Below are positions 24,756-37,999 of a stretch of DNA of 64,000 nt, in pieces; the first letter of the stretch is position 1; each line of letters opens with the position of its first letter. The position numbers and the translations under genes are program-made. Where the stretch lies: contig NW_027467782.1 in assembly GCF_004210375.1 (NCBI RefSeq), forward strand, positions 27,011,276 to 27,075,275, read 5' to 3'. The notes beneath the pieces are model-generated. The model ran no database searches. It had not been told where the DNA came from and saw nothing but the letters and a program-made list of their open reading frames with translations. The DNA is from Tachypleus tridentatus. Taxonomy: Eukaryota > Arthropoda > Merostomata > Xiphosura > Limulidae.

Positions 24756-25800
24756 AATGGCTGGTATGGGTATTAACACTTTTATTGATAAGGAGAGAAC
24801 AATATTTCAACTTTCCTAGGTCATCTTCAGATTAAAAAAAGAGAGAGTTTTAGTGTGACTTTTCTTATGGACAAGAGTATAAACAGGTATGGGACTGTAG
24901 GGGTATTGCAAGTGGATGTTAAGTTATTAATTAGTATACGTAGAAAGGTGTTCCTTTATATTCGTTTAATTTTGGTTTTCGTTGTTGTATAAGTAGGGTT
25001 TATTTGAATTTGTGTTTGTTTATATTTGTTTCCCTACTTGATATCTGGGTGTTTTCTATGGTTGTGTTGTGTTTATTTGATTTGCAGTGTTCAAAAACAT
25101 GTGAAAGTGTGTTTTTGTGTTCTATGAATCTAGTTTCCATTGTTTCTGCTTATTTCCCCAGTATAGAAGTCATGGCAGTTGTTGTATTGTATTTTATAAA
25201 TTATGTTGGTGTTGTATTTACATAGAATGGACTTTAGTTTTTACCTGGTTTTTGAATAAATTTGATATTTACTGGAATGTTGCATTTTAAGTTTTTTTGA
25301 AATGTTTATTATTTTTTCGCTGATGTCGGGGTCATATGGTATGCAACAGTATAAGGTTTTGTAGTTTGTTGTATCTTGGGATTTATTGTTGTTTGTTTGT
25401 TGTTGGTCTAGGTGTGCGTGTATAATTTGTTCCATGGTTTTGAGGAAAAGTGTCATTTTATTTTGTCTAATGCATAGTTAATTTCATCTGGTGAACATAG
25501 TTTTGTGGCTGTGTTTATATGGTTTCTTAATATGTTGAGTTCTTGTAGATGCAAATCTAGCAATTGTATTATCAACATACCTGTACCAGTATAGTGGTGG
25601 ATAGAAGGCTGAATTGATCGCTTGTGATTCAATCTGTGTCATAAAATGTTGACATGGGATTCTCCATACTCATGCCATTTATTTGTAGATAGTTTTGGTA
25701 GTAGTGAATTCTATAAGGGTTACTAATTGGTTGCTGGGGGTGTGTGTCAATGGGTTGGGATCTTGGATACTGAAACAATGTTGGCTACCTGATTCTAAAA
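24756..25800 (-). mobile_element. Penelope-like element (fossil), nested in a CR1
   Basis: Minus-strand remains of a Penelope-like retroelement. The reverse-transcriptase core appears near 25570-25620 (PPLYWYRYVDNTIARF). A linker block, CCIPYDPDISEKIINISKK, lies near 25290-25350, and GIY-YIG-type nuclease remains (TRFIEHK, HVFEHC) near 25100-25140. The terminal block at about 24756-24850 (ggctggtatgggtattaac, then cctaggtcatcttcag) recurs alone at 17395, 38000, 45528 and 56500. It is broken in several places and lacks its 5' part. It splits an older CR1 copy, so it is younger than that CR1. Confidence 0.8.
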
Positions 25801-25804
25801 TTTT

Positions 25805-26210
25805 GTTCATTGAACTTAGAAAACACATTTTATCATACTTTCAAAAGATGTTTATGCAACTGATATAAGGCTAATAGGCTTGTAATCACCTGGACAATTT
25901 TTATCTCTTCCCTTCAAAAGTGTGGTATCATTATCCAACTTCCAACCTGCTGATACCTGCCCACTATTCAAGAACTAACAAAAAATATTATCAAGTGGCT
26001 CACGTATTCCCATTTTAACATCCTTCAAACTCCTTATGGAAATATTATCTAGTCGAGGAACTTTATTACTCTTTAATTTTCCAGTTATTTCTTAACAATT
26101 TCAGAACTGATGTGATAACATTGTTCAATATTGTCTCCATCTTGCAAATGACTAACATCAGGGATATTTGTTTTAATCAGACAAAAAATGTACACCTCAC
26201 CAATCAAACT
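25805..26210 (-). mobile_element. CR1-like LINE, second copy, upstream part
   Basis: Minus-strand reading PGPDNIS near 26050, IREPLDNIF near 26000, and NCPGDYKPISLISVA near 25880, the classic start of CR1 reverse transcriptase. It has internal stops and is inactive. Confidence 0.8.
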
Positions 26211-29200
26211 GTAAGAGAGTCCAGCAATAAATGATCACACAGAGTCTAAGATCAGGCTTAAATTGCATATGTATAAAATGACCAGGCTTCAAAGAATTTG
26301 AGTACTAACTATAAAATTTTTCCTCATGATGTTACTACCACTCACAAAAGAGATCCAAATGAAACAAAGGAAATTTGATGGGTGGAATTTTAACATCACA
26401 AACTAAGCAAACACACATGAGATGACAGTGAAGGATGAAGTTTGATTAGAGCATGATCAGAATTTAAAATGCATGTGTCTCTCTCACTTAACTCAACTGA
26501 ATAAACATAGACAAGGAATACGAATCCATCCCTCGTACAATACACTAGCTGTATTGGGGGTGACTCACACTACACAGTGCCACCATTGCTCTACTTTTCA
26601 CCATATTGTATTGTGCTGTACATAATCACTGAAGAACTCTACAAGATACACCATCCAAGCAGTCAGGAACTGGTAAGTGGCAAGGACATCCTTATTCTAC
26701 TTGAATGCAAATAAATGCCCAGATCCCCATTAAACATCTGCCGGAAAGAATTTTTCCTATAGACAGTGCAAGAGATGACTGTGAAACACGATTTTGAAAA
26801 GCTAACAAATGCAAGCCAAAGAAGTGGTCAGTTACTTCTTTGGTGCTGACGTTTTCCGTGATAGTCCATGGAATGGTACGGGCATGGTCGGGCAAATGAG
26901 TAAGTTTAATACCATGAAGATAATTAAGGTGGTCTTCCATAACTCCCTTCCTCAAGAGTAGGCACTGTTCGAACCAGGACAAATGGGGTGTGGGCATTTT
27001 CCTTAACCTACAGCCTAGTGTGAATCTTAGGAAATAATCATACCATGGGAGGCAAAATCAATAGCTGGTGAAAGAATATAATGAAAAAACAGTGTACTTT
27101 TCTTTCTCAAAAACTGTGTGTAGATTGAAGAATATCAAGAACAAGGAGATGAAACTATCAAATCATGAAGACTGTTCATGAAGATGAATGTGTTTAGATT
27201 AATTCATAAGTCAACCTGAAGGTGCAAAAGAGACACAAGAAAGTAAGATAGATGACAAATGTGAGATAAAGTCTGCAAGCATCAATATCCAGGTAAGAAT
27301 ACATCAACATAAGGAGCTGGCAGACCTATCTAGTAAGTGTAGGAAGCAATAGGTCTCCAGATAAAGAATAAAAACAGTGATGGAAACCACAAAAAAAAGA
27401 CATTCGTGCCATCTGATAATACATAAACCAGAAACAGCAGATTGTCCACATCCAAATAAGAATAGAGGTAAAAGATAGAAGGAGATAGGAGATAAAGAAT
27501 GATCACTTTCCTGATAAGCTGAAGTATTGAAAAGAAAACTTTGATCTGGGAGGAGAAATAAATAAGCATGGTGAAAAGGAGTGTGGAAAGAATTGACAAC
27601 ATATACATCCAAATGAAAGATACCACAGTTGAAAAGGAGAAAAAAAAATGTCTTTAGAGAAAGATGGTACAGATATCAAGAAGCCAATGTTTCAAATAGG
27701 ACATGTGTGAGAGCATGTAAAACTACATGAAAGTCTCAGTCAGGCAAAGAGATTAGTGAAGAAGGAATGACCAAACAAAGTGGAAAAAACAGAGGAAAGA
27801 AACACCTGATGGTAACAAGAAAGGATATGTGTAATTGACAAATTTGTCCACTAATCAGTTATGGCAGAGACTGAAAATCCGTAATTGAACAATTATGTGA
27901 AAAAGGCCAAAATATGGACAATGTCAAGAAAACCTGGGAGTTGCAAATGGCAGATGGAACAACTATAAAGAACTTGCAACTTCCAGTGACAAAGTTCAAA
28001 GATGACAGGAACGGGATAAGAAGGCAAAACAATTCAAAAGTCCAGCCCACCAGGAAGTGGAGTAAACAAATTCGACACAAGAAGAAAGGGTGACACCACG
28101 TAAGGTTGGAGCAAGAAAGGGGGAAAGGGCAGAGGATAAGGGGATTTCAAAGCCAAATGAAGAGAAGAGGAACCAGCAACAGGACCCAATGAGGAGTGTT
28201 ATATATAAAGGCCTTGACAAAAGGAACAAGATGAAGAATGAAATAGACATTCAGAAAAAGGTGAGAAAAGTCTTGGCTGAAAGCATCAACCATCAGAGAT
28301 TAAGAAGGAACTGAAAATCAGATAAATGGAAGTTTGGTGTTGATAGCAGTGGCAAAGGTATTAGGAGCATGCCCAATGAGAAAATGAGAGTGGAGTGACC
28401 ACTCTGTAGGTAGAATCCAGTCTGGTCAAAAAAGGTGATCTGTTTTAAGGTTTAGAGCCATAGCAATTCAATTCAAGCTGTAAAGGAGATAAAGATATGA
28501 TAAATCTGGTGAAGCATGACTTACAGAAGTTTCCTCAACTCTAAAGAGAGCCCAGAATAAGTGATATGAATCAATTTTTGTACTCACCTCAACAAAGTAG
28601 CCATGGATTAATCATAGGAACTGAAGGATCACAAAGAATAAAAAATCATAGCACATCTAAAAGCATTCTGAGAGGCAACATGACACTTCAAAGGCCCCAC
28701 TGGATATAACAAATTATCAGAATACAATCAATTATAGAGGTGAGGAATGGCAGTTCATTCAGGAATATGAGCCATGAAAAATTGATGACCTGAGGGCAGT
28801 ACAGATGGGGGAAAAGTAAATAGCATGTTTATGAAATAATTGCTGAAATGGCTTTAAGGTTAGTGTAATGAGGTAAGAACATACACATATATATTCTTCT
28901 AAAACTTTTAGTGAGACAACAGATTTTAACTCAATTTACATCATTAACATTGTTCAATTATCAAGACATCTCAAATGTATTCAAAATACTAGTTCTATTA
29001 TGTGCTGCATTATCCAGTTGTGCAGCTCATATTGATCCAAAAGCATTTACACTGTCCTCTGTACGTTATTGTGCATACATATTGTTGACTTACTGACAAA
29101 AATTGTAGGATTTAGGAAAGAGTATCCACTTTGGGCCTTCATCTATGTTCAGTTTGTTTCCAACTCCAGTCACCAAAAAAATGAAAGTCTGGCTGTAGAC

Positions 29201-29540
29201 ACAAAATTTGGCTCAAGACATAGCAAGCCTGGATAGTGGCTCACCTAACATGCTGCACATGGAAGACATATTGAGATAAATTCAAATGCAGATATGTCAA
29301 AAAACACTGTTCAAACGTCTTGTTCTCTTCTCCTTTTCCAACAGAAGCTGAGGTAATATCACAACCTTTTATGGGTACACATTTGAGGCAATGATGCAAG
29401 CAGTAATAAAATAGTAGTGTCAACCAACACTAAATGTTAGCCAGAGTTCCAAAACGTGTAGGTTGTGCAACTTGGACCTCGCAAATGCAACAACATTCAC
29501 ATTAGCATCTTCATGCCTGCATGGATCATCAATGTCTTGT
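26211..29540. other. No feature seen
   Basis: About 3.3 kb, noticeably purine-rich on the plus strand between 27000 and 28900. Several overlapping ORFs of 60-100 codons on both strands (27304-28314) show low-complexity Phe/Leu/Ser or Lys/Glu composition and no known motif. No splice-supported exon is seen. Confidence 0.5.
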
Positions 29541-29544
29541 AAAC

Positions 29545-29628
29545 ACATGATCAAACTGAGTGATGTACAACTCCATCTTACCAATAACATGACCAAGTTA
29601 AGTGTTGTACAACCCCATCCTCTTAATG
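29545..29628. repeat. Tandem duplication, 2 x 42 bp
   Basis: Copies 29545-29586 and 29587-29628 both begin acatga and share gatgtacaactccatc / gttgtacaaccccatc. Diverged, so not recent. Confidence 0.7.
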
Positions 29629-30217
29629 CAAATCACAAAAAAGTTTGTGGGTGAGATAACAAAAGACCTCCTGTTCCACTGTTGCAGAGATAAGCAGCCC
29701 AATCTTTCGGAACGGTTGTTTTGTACGAGACCTACCTCTGGAGCTTATCCCATGAACATTCCATTGTCTATTAAACTGAACTATTGGCTATATATTTGTC
29801 CCAAACATACAGACTATGAATATTTTAAAGTTTTAACCTGATGAGAGTACAAAGTTAGTATCTATATATACTTCAAAAATTCTAGCACTACTTGATTTAC
29901 CATGTTTATAATACTTCTTTCACCAAAAATGTTCATACTAACTTTTGGAGATAATCCAATGGAAATACTGTTGCAAATTACTTCAAAAATAGTGCAAAGT
30001 TTTACAAGTAGTAAGTGTCATTATTGTGCTGCAACAGAAATTTTTGCTACTGTAGAATAATGATCCAAGTTACCTACAACTGTTTTTCAGACAAAACCTT
30101 CCCCCTTTGTATCAGGCACATTTGATGTCAGTTACCAATCTTTAATCTCTATTATTTTATTTACGGAGTTATGATAGCAGAATTTGTGATAAACATGACC
30201 ATGGGTCCTACAAAATA

Positions 30218-30335
30218 AATCCACTTTTTTATCCTCATTCAGATAAGAAATGAAGTCACCAGCTAAAAAATATTAAAAACAAGCAAAACAATTCTGGTAA
30301 GTTTTGCTTTGTTAGAAAGAAATATGGCAGTAACT
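30218..30335 (+). repeat. Local duplicate, copy 1
   Basis: Matches 30598-30725 in order: aaatccacttttttatc, ttcagataagaaatgaagtc, aacaattctggtaagttttg and atatggcagtaa. The copies lie 380 bp apart. Unclassified. Confidence 0.6.
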
Positions 30336-30597
30336 ATCATAAGAAATATTTTACAAAATGGTATGTGGCATTTCCTTAAACTTCTCTAGCAGGACAAGCA
30401 CCATAACATAAGTTCAGAAATTCTTCCGTAATAAAGGTATGATTGATGTACATAATTTCAAGTTTTGCCAGAGAGAGTAACAAGTTGCTAGATGAAAAAA
30501 GAATTGTCATGACAATCATTTTTTGGTTTTCTAAATCACATTTAACTTAATTAATATTATATGCAGCTCCTTACAAAAGCTTTCTGAAAAGTCAACT

Positions 30598-30725
30598 TAA
30601 ATCTACTTTTCATCATTATTCAGATAAGAAATAAAGTCTTCAACAAAACTTGACAGGCAAAATTTTTCCTTTGTAAAACAATTTTGTCAGGTTTTACTTT
30701 TATTATTAAGTCAAAATATGGCAGT
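30598..30725 (+). repeat. Local duplicate, copy 2
   Basis: Second copy of the block at 30218-30335 (ttcagataagaaataaagtc, aacaattttgtcaggtttta, atatggcagta). Confidence 0.6.
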
Positions 30726-31984
30726 ATAAATTAAAATGAATGATTAAAACAATGGTTAATGATGTTTTACTGAAGTCCATTATCAAGAACAGCACAACAA
30801 TAAGCTTCGCAATTCTGAAAAGGAGTTAGTGTGTAGTTGTCTATAAATTTTACAAGCTTACACCTTATTTTGAAACCTAAACTCTTGACCTATCATAGCT
30901 ACCCTAACCAGTCTTTACCCAACTGAGAGTCGTACAATAACCATGCTTTACATTTAACTATTTCTGCCTCTCTTTCAAAGAACTTGAGATTGTGGGAATA
31001 CTGGTAATGTCTCATCAGGTTTTGAAAATAAAGGACAATGTCTCACCCAAATATTTTTATATGATCTGTGTTTTTATCTGTTTTTTATTACTTTTTTGAA
31101 GCATTTTGAAAGTTTGTTTGCCTGTTTTAAAGCAAGAATTTGACTATGTGAGGAAAATTAGTTCAAAAGAATGTTTCCAAATGAAAATTTAGGTAGGTAA
31201 TTTGGTAATTATAATTTGTATTTTTCAGGATAAGAAATTAAACATTGTTGCATAAAATTAGAATCTCATCAGAAAGAAATGGTTCTATTGCAATAAAGCA
31301 TTTGTCAAACACATTTTTTCAGTTGAATACAAGAGACTAAAAAGTTTATTTTTTGGAAAATGCAAGACATTTATATGAAAAAATTTGTCTGAACATAAAA
31401 CAAAAAATGATGGTTTACTTCATGTAAAGAAAAACATAGAGCAACCACCCACAACTGAAACATTGTTCAAACACATTTCTTAAATATTTAGAAAAACTGA
31501 AGAAATTTTGGTGGTCGACTTCATTTGATTACTGCATTCAAGTCTTGTTCTAATTTTTCATAAAGTATGCATCTTATATTTTATTAAAGTAATCCCAAAT
31601 TTTTGCAATACTGTACTTATGAACAGGAATGTAACATCATAAGTTTTGTTTTAGAGCACAAGTCAGTGATCATGAAAATAAGAAATTGTCCTGGATCCTA
31701 AGATTATTGGCATCTATCATATTCATTACAGAAGATTTTAAACTTAAGATGTAAATGCTTTTAATATGCTATCCCTGCCTTAGAACTTCAAGAACACACT
31801 ACTGACCATCATTTTAATTATTCCTTTTAATCAAGACAACCATATTCCTTCTTATTAAATAAAGTAAAATCAAAACAGGACAAAACAGGTTTAAAAAGAA
31901 AGAGCCCCTACCTTATTAATCTGTTGATTGACAATTTATTATCTAAGTGAGGATGAAAGAAATGATTTAGTTTTAACATAATAA

Positions 31985-33000
31985 TCAAAAGCTTTTTTAA
32001 GGTGTCACATAGAGTACCAGTGCAGAAAAATTACCTCAGTCATGCAGCTGGATAAGTTATTTAAATGGATTTAAGACAGGCTATGTGGAAGGATGGGAAA
32101 AGTTAACAGAGTTCAGACAAACTAATGTTACAAATAGTGTGACCTGTGATAGGATCACTGCTTTCCTCATTTACATTACTGAAACACTGTTAATTAAGTT
32201 TACAGAAGATACAAACATCTTCAGTCAGAAATGATTTGATTTTGCACAAACTTAGATTAGTTGATTGTTAGGTAAATACATGACAAATGGTATATAATTA
32301 TAACATATAATTATAATGTTATGCACTGGGATTACCACTACAAGTTAATGATAAACTTTAGATTGGAATGCTTTTAATTATGTTCATGAAATTAATGACT
32401 CAGGGCACTGGCTGAATTCTTAAGCCTTCGTGACAGTGTTCTATTACATATGGTAAATTTTGGGTTGAATATACTGATTATCAGTCTCAGATGGCTACAG
32501 TATCATTAATCACTATTCAGGCATCATCTGGAGCACTGCATGCAGTTTTGGTCTCCATATTGTAATAAGTACATTGAGTTGATAGATATAATTCAGAGAA
32601 AGGTCACAAGGATATTATTTCTTGGATAGATAGGTTGAACTATGATGACAGATTCTTATTTCTTAATTACTTTTCTCATGTAAAGAGAAGGCCCAAAAAA
32701 TGATTTGAAAAATTCAAAACTATCAAGTAAATAGATCAACCTTTTTGTTTGTTAAATTCTAAGGATGGTAGGTCAAACAAGAGTTCACAAATTTAAGATC
32801 TGGAAAGGTCAAACTCATCTCCAGTTGAGGATTTTTTCTTTCAATAGGGTGGTGAATGTGGGGAAGAATCTGTCATCTATAATGCAATTCTACAGAAGTT
32901 TAAGAAAAAGAGCTGTTGAACATTTGGAGGTGGATTTAATAATTAAGTTTTATAAGGAAGGTTGGGAGTTAAGAGATAATAGTACTAAAATAAGCAAAAT
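31985..33000 (+). mobile_element. CR1/L2-like LINE 3' part, decayed
   Basis: Plus-strand remains. Near 32100-32220 a frame reads EFRQTNVTNSVTCDRITAF then YITETLLIKFTEDTNIFS, the site of the VPQGS-LGPLL-FADDTK motifs of reverse transcriptase, with the key residues changed. Near 32600-32640 HKDIISWIDRLNYDDRF matches the RRATK-L-Y-ERL region. Near 32770-32870 HKFKIWKGQTHLQLRIFSF, then NRVVNV, matches the C-terminal signature. Stops and frame changes are frequent. The right end meets the hAT element at 33005. Confidence 0.7.
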
Positions 33001-33004
33001 TACC

Positions 33005-35837
33005 TAGTGAGGGGGTTTCCAACGTAAGAGTGCCCGAGGGCCACAACTACAGTCACAAGTCTAGTGGTGGGCGGCATTATATTTTTTGTCAAATTAGGGC
33101 TTGTTAGTGTATTACATAATGCAAAATAAAGAGTAATAGATCCATGGTAGGGTTAATTTATGTCCTTTCAACATAGTAAAATGAGTTATGATTGGGGAAG
33201 GAGTTAATCTGAATGGGACTTACTTTATGTTACATGATATTTGGATGGACATATTTTCAAAAAAAGATGTATTTCATTGTGAAAATAAAAGGAAAATATA
33301 ACTTAAACATGTTCAATTATGTAATGAATAATTTTATTGAAAAAATGCTGCATATAAAAGAAATTAGAATAGCAAACATATCTATGATATTTAATAAACT
33401 AAGTACATAAAAGTTTCAATGTGAACTATGAGGTCGCTCAGCAACACTGACCAAAGCAGGTTTGTTGACATGGAGTTCTGTCATTGCTAGTCTTAGGAGG
33501 TGAAGTAGAGAAGAATCTGTGAGGCGACATCTGTTGTGGTTCTTAATGAATTTCATAGTGGAGAACACACTTTCACATATATATATGTGCTACCAAACAT
33601 TGATGTAATTTTCTGTCCAAAGTACACAGATTTGAAAATAGATTTTTTGAAAGTAGTTTAAAGAAATCTGGTCCTTCTTCTTGTCTGGTTTGCAGAAAGG
33701 GATCAGCTTGCAAATCACATAATTCAAGTTGAACATCAGCTTGTTGATTTTCTGTTAACACAAAGAGGATTATTGAACAGCTCTATCCTGCTTTTTATAA
33801 TTTCAAATTCTTCGAATCTTGCATTAAACACATCAATAATATCTTCAAAATTTACACAAAATTCTAAAAAATCAAGTGACTCATCATCTTTGAACTGTTC
33901 TATTAATTACTGACAACTCAGAAAGTGGCCCAAGTCATTGTTTTCTAAGTAAACTTTGAAAATTCTTAACTTCTTTTGAAACCCATTTATGTTTCCCATT
34001 AAATCTGATATCATCTAGTTCTGCCCCTCGAGCTTTAGGTTGAGATCGTTAAGGTGAGTGGTGATGTCTACGAGAAAAGCCAGTTGTATCAGAAAATCCT
34101 TACTTTTGAGCTCTTCTTCCAATTGTGTTGTATCTGATGAAACAAATTGATTGAGGAATACAGGGATTTCTTTCCTTATTCCAAAATATTGTTCACAACA
34201 CTTTCGGGCACTGAGCCACCTTACTTGGTTTTAAAGTCAATATATGCTGCTTCCATATCCTCCAAGAATTGCTTTAGCTGCCAATGTAAAAAAGCTTTGT
34301 TTCCTCCTCTTATCAGGTAAATAACTTTAACAAATTTAAAACTTTGTTTTGATTCACTGATTTCCACCACAAAGCTCCTTGATGAATAACACAATGAAAT
34401 GTTGGGCAAGTTACTTAATTTTCCTTAAAAAAACCAACAAAGCCTAATTTTTTCCAATCTTTGCAGGTGTGCCATCTGTCACTATTGCTGAACACTTATT
34501 GAAACCTCCGATTTTATCAACTGAATTTTTCACTGCCTTGAAGATATCCTTTCCTTTTGCGGCCCCATGAAGAGCTCATACATTCAATAATACCTCTTTC
34601 TTTGAAATATCTTCAACAACACATACAAATATTAACAGCTGACTAACATCTGCTTCATCAGTACTTTCGTCAAGACAGAGAGAAATAAGTACTTTTTTTC
34701 CCAGTCCAACAAGCGAGTTTTCTAATTGTTCTCCCATATCAGTGACCCTTCTTTGTATGGTTTGGTTGGAAAGTGGCACTGATTAAAATTTCTCAGCAGT
34801 TTTGGCATCCCAAAACACCTTTGCCATTTCAACAGCACATTTCTTTATTAAACTGCTATCAATAAAAGGTTTCTTTGCCCTTGCAAGGTCAAGAGAAATG
34901 ATGTATGAAGCATATGAAGTAGATGTCTGGCTTTCTGACAACTTGCTAAACATATTCGTTTGTTGTTTTAATTTCTTGCTGAAATCCACAATCTGAACTT
35001 TGAGTTTTTCCTTCATACTTTTTATACTTTTATTCGTGCATAGTTGAATAATGTTTTTTCACATTAAATTCTTTGGGCATTGATATAATTTGCATACAAA
35101 TCAAACACTACAACTTGCCAATATTGTTTGTAATTAAATAATCAAGTTCCCAACATTCCTGGTACACTATTTTCACTGTTAATCTTACGTTTCTTAAAAA
35201 GTTTGTTCATTTTTATATTTAACATGGAATTAAACAGTGATAATTTACAACATATCGACCACCACAACAGCAAACAGACAGACTGGCAACAGCCACCAGC
35301 TGGGCAAGTTCACTTTGTCTAGCAGAAAGGAGGGAGTATATAACTCAGTGAATCCACTTTGTCTAGCAGGGGGAATGATGGTATACTATGTTCACTTTGT
35401 CTAGTAGAAGGGAGGGAGTATACAACTCAGTGAATCCACTTTGTCTAGCAGGGGGAATGATGGTATACTATGTTCACTTTGTCTAGCAGAAGGGAGGGAG
35501 TATATAACTCAGTGAATCCACTTTATCTAGCAGGGGGAATGATGGTATACTATGTTGAGGTGTATGTGACATAATTTAAAAGCTCTTACTATCAAGTTAT
35601 TACTGTAAAATTATAGAGGCATAATTAATAAACATATAGGTGCTGACAAAATAAATTTTAAAATTCATTAGTGAATACTAGTTGGAGCTTTCATGCATTT
35701 TTACCTCACAAGTAAGAATTTTTCATTTCTTCATTACAAAAAAAAATATTATAAAAGTAGGTTATGTTTCAATTGACTTTCGCAGGCCACATAAAACCAT
35801 GCAGCCTGCGTGCCACCTGTTGCAAATCTCTGATCTG
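33005..35837 (-). mobile_element. hAT-family DNA transposon, broken
   Basis: The minus-strand transposase (about 35209 to 33420) resembles the ZBED5/GTF2IRD2-type hAT proteins. From the N-terminal side: LDLARAKKPFIDSSLIKKC near 34880, then TIQRRVTDMGEQLENSLVG near 34730, the catalytic-region block SLCLDESTDEADVSQLLIF near 34650, and the C-terminal dimerisation block CESVFSTMKFIKNHNRCRL-TDSSLLHLLRLAMTEL near 33575-33470. Stops and frame changes split it. Imperfect terminal inverted repeats lie at 33005-33045 and about 35790-35837 (both with a ttt-c-caa core and a gcccg-type block). No matching 8-bp target duplication was found. A three-unit 82-bp tandem repeat lies in the 5' non-coding part. 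Confidence 0.85.
35309..35554. repeat. Tandem repeat, 3 x 82 bp, inside the hAT element
   Basis: Units start ttcactttgtctag at 35309, 35391 and 35473. Each holds two half-units that both contain cactttgtctagcag. Unit identity is very high, so it expanded or was homogenised recently relative to the broken transposase. Confidence 0.95.
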
Positions 35838-35865
35838 GTGGATCGATGGGATAACAGCATCTGAA

Positions 35866-36055
35866 GACAATACAAATAGAGGACACAAGTTTAGGATTTG
35901 GAAAAACAGACTTGGCTTCAGTTAATACATTTTATTTACATAACAGGATGACTGACTCAAGGAGTGTGTTACTACTGGCAATAGTGAAGGTTGGCACTTT
36001 ACAAGAGTTTATTGATGGGTTTACAGTCTTACTTTCTCACAAGTGGATATGTAAG
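35866..36055 (+). mobile_element. CR1/L2-like LINE, 3' fragment
   Basis: A plus-strand frame reads GHKFRIWKNRLG, the same C-terminal motif as at 32780. A second frame shows VGTLQEFIDGF near 35990-36020. It lies just beyond the hAT right end and is a separate copy rather than the continuation, since the motif is repeated. Confidence 0.5.
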
Positions 36056-37310
36056 GAGAGCTTTGTAAAACCAACCAAATAGTCCTCTGTTGTCATACTA
36101 TTGTTATATATTACAAGTACATAAAGTAATATCTTAAGAATGGAATCCTATTAAGTCAAGAATTATGAAGAAAAAATGCACAATATTAGAAAGCTGTAAC
36201 TCATTAAGTGTTTGAAGTCAACATATTTCATTGAGGATTTTTTTAGTTAAATGCTTATGAAATACACTCTGAAAACAACTTAAACTGAGATCCTTTTTGA
36301 GCAAGAAATATAAAACATGTAACTTGTTTAATAAAATATTTTATTCATCAAAAAAGCTGTATTTTGTAAACTATTCAAAGCAAATAATGAAATTGTTGTT
36401 AAAGCACAACTGATAAATTTAAAATAATTTTGAAAGCAAGTTATAATTCATTTTGCAAAAGACAAGCAATAGACATTAATCATTATGTTTTTCACACATA
36501 ATAAACATAACACCAAGAAATGTGTAAACTGTAATCACTGTAAAGAGACTGTTGTGTGAATCAACCTATTTTCTGCTGATTCCAACTGTGCTGTAGAAAA
36601 TAAATTTTTTATTTCAATAACAAATTCATTTATTTTTCTGGTTATTTCTCAAAGAAACATTCTCAACAGTGTTTGTTTTGATTTGATTATTTGTTTATAA
36701 TGTTATGTCTATTATCACCTTATAAAGTATTCACAATTATGAGGATAATTTGTAATTGGTTGATTTACAACCCTGTGATGCTAAGTCATTGGTCAAAGAT
36801 TAGCACATTTTATCAATCAACTGTCAGTGTAAAGATGGCTATGAAGAATGTTTATAAAGAATGCACCATCTGATGGTACACCATGATTTTATTACTTACA
36901 CTTAGTGTTTGGTAGCTTGAATATCTTGTCAAAATCTGGGTATCACAGTTAATCTGAAAATGTCTGAAGGTTATTGATGGTGCTATTATTTTTATAGTCT
37001 GTTACTATTTGTTAAAAGTAGTGCTCATCAACAATGCTAAAATTTAGAGGAGGAAAAATTTAAATCAAATTATATGCTATAAAAATATTTACCCAAAACA
37101 ATACTATTTCTTCATTAAAATACATAAATAAAATAACACACATATAATAGAAACTTGCAAATTGATTATATATTTACTATAGTGTAATTTTAAAGACTTT
37201 GTTGTTGTTTTTTTCCAATTATGAACTAATAAATGCTCCATGGTATGAACTTCACCTTAGCAAATGGGAGCTACTGCTACACCTGTATTACAGTATTGTC
37301 ATTTCTACAA
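36056..37310. other. No feature seen
   Basis: AT-rich DNA without recognised repeats or exons. Confidence 0.6.
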
Positions 37311-37317
37311 TAATTGG

Positions 37318-37568
37318 TCCAGTAATTAGGTCACTCAGTTTGCAACTGAGAGTTGAGGTGCCATTTCTCATCCTTCAACATGCTCACTCTTACAACCATG
37401 GAACATTATATGCAACACTTAATCCCACTACTCATTTGTAAACAGTAGCTAAAGAGTTGGTAGTGTCGACAAACTACATTCTCTCTAGTCTATTACTTAA
37501 AAATTATGGACGATTATTACAAGTGGCCTTGTGTGGCTTTGTATGAAATTTCAAACTAAACTAACTAA
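37318..37568 (+). repeat. tRNA-headed SINE (very old copy)
   Basis: Recognisable from collinear blocks: ggtccagtaattagg head, caacatgctcactcttaca, aatcccactactcatttg, agctaaagagttggtagtg, ttctctctagtct and tttgtatgaaatttcaaac. Strongly diverged. Confidence 0.65.
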
Positions 37569-37999
37569 AAGAACACAATGTATCATCTTAAACAGAAAAC
37601 ATGCAGACAATAGTAATAACACAGTATGCAATATGAACCATTTAACCTTTACAGGTAGTTACATATTTCTAGAATATTTCACTACCAAAGTTAATTTCTA
37701 CAGCAACAATAAATGAATAACATTAGTAATGCTATTACTAGTACAAACAGCAGTGCTGTCAGAAGGGGTATTAAGGCCGTGTTTTCTATTTGCAGAACCA
37801 TGTCGGCTGTAATGCGCTATTATAATTAAATACACCTTATAATTAGTATGCTTGCTGCTGACACTGTCAATGACAGTTCTAATACTAAATACTAGAAATA
37901 TAACCTTGGTATATTGAAAACATTACGTTAGGCTAATCGCTGTTTAACTTGTACTTCGAGTTTAATGAACTTATTTTCTTATAGGAATTATCTTTCTCA

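Noticed and set aside
27304-28314. Six overlapping ORFs on both strands
   Set aside because: Low-complexity products of strand-biased purine-rich DNA, with no motif, no splice context and strong mutual overlap.
35309-35554. CRISPR-like spaced repeats
   Set aside because: Units are contiguous 82-bp tandem copies without unique spacers, in an animal genome, inside a hAT element.
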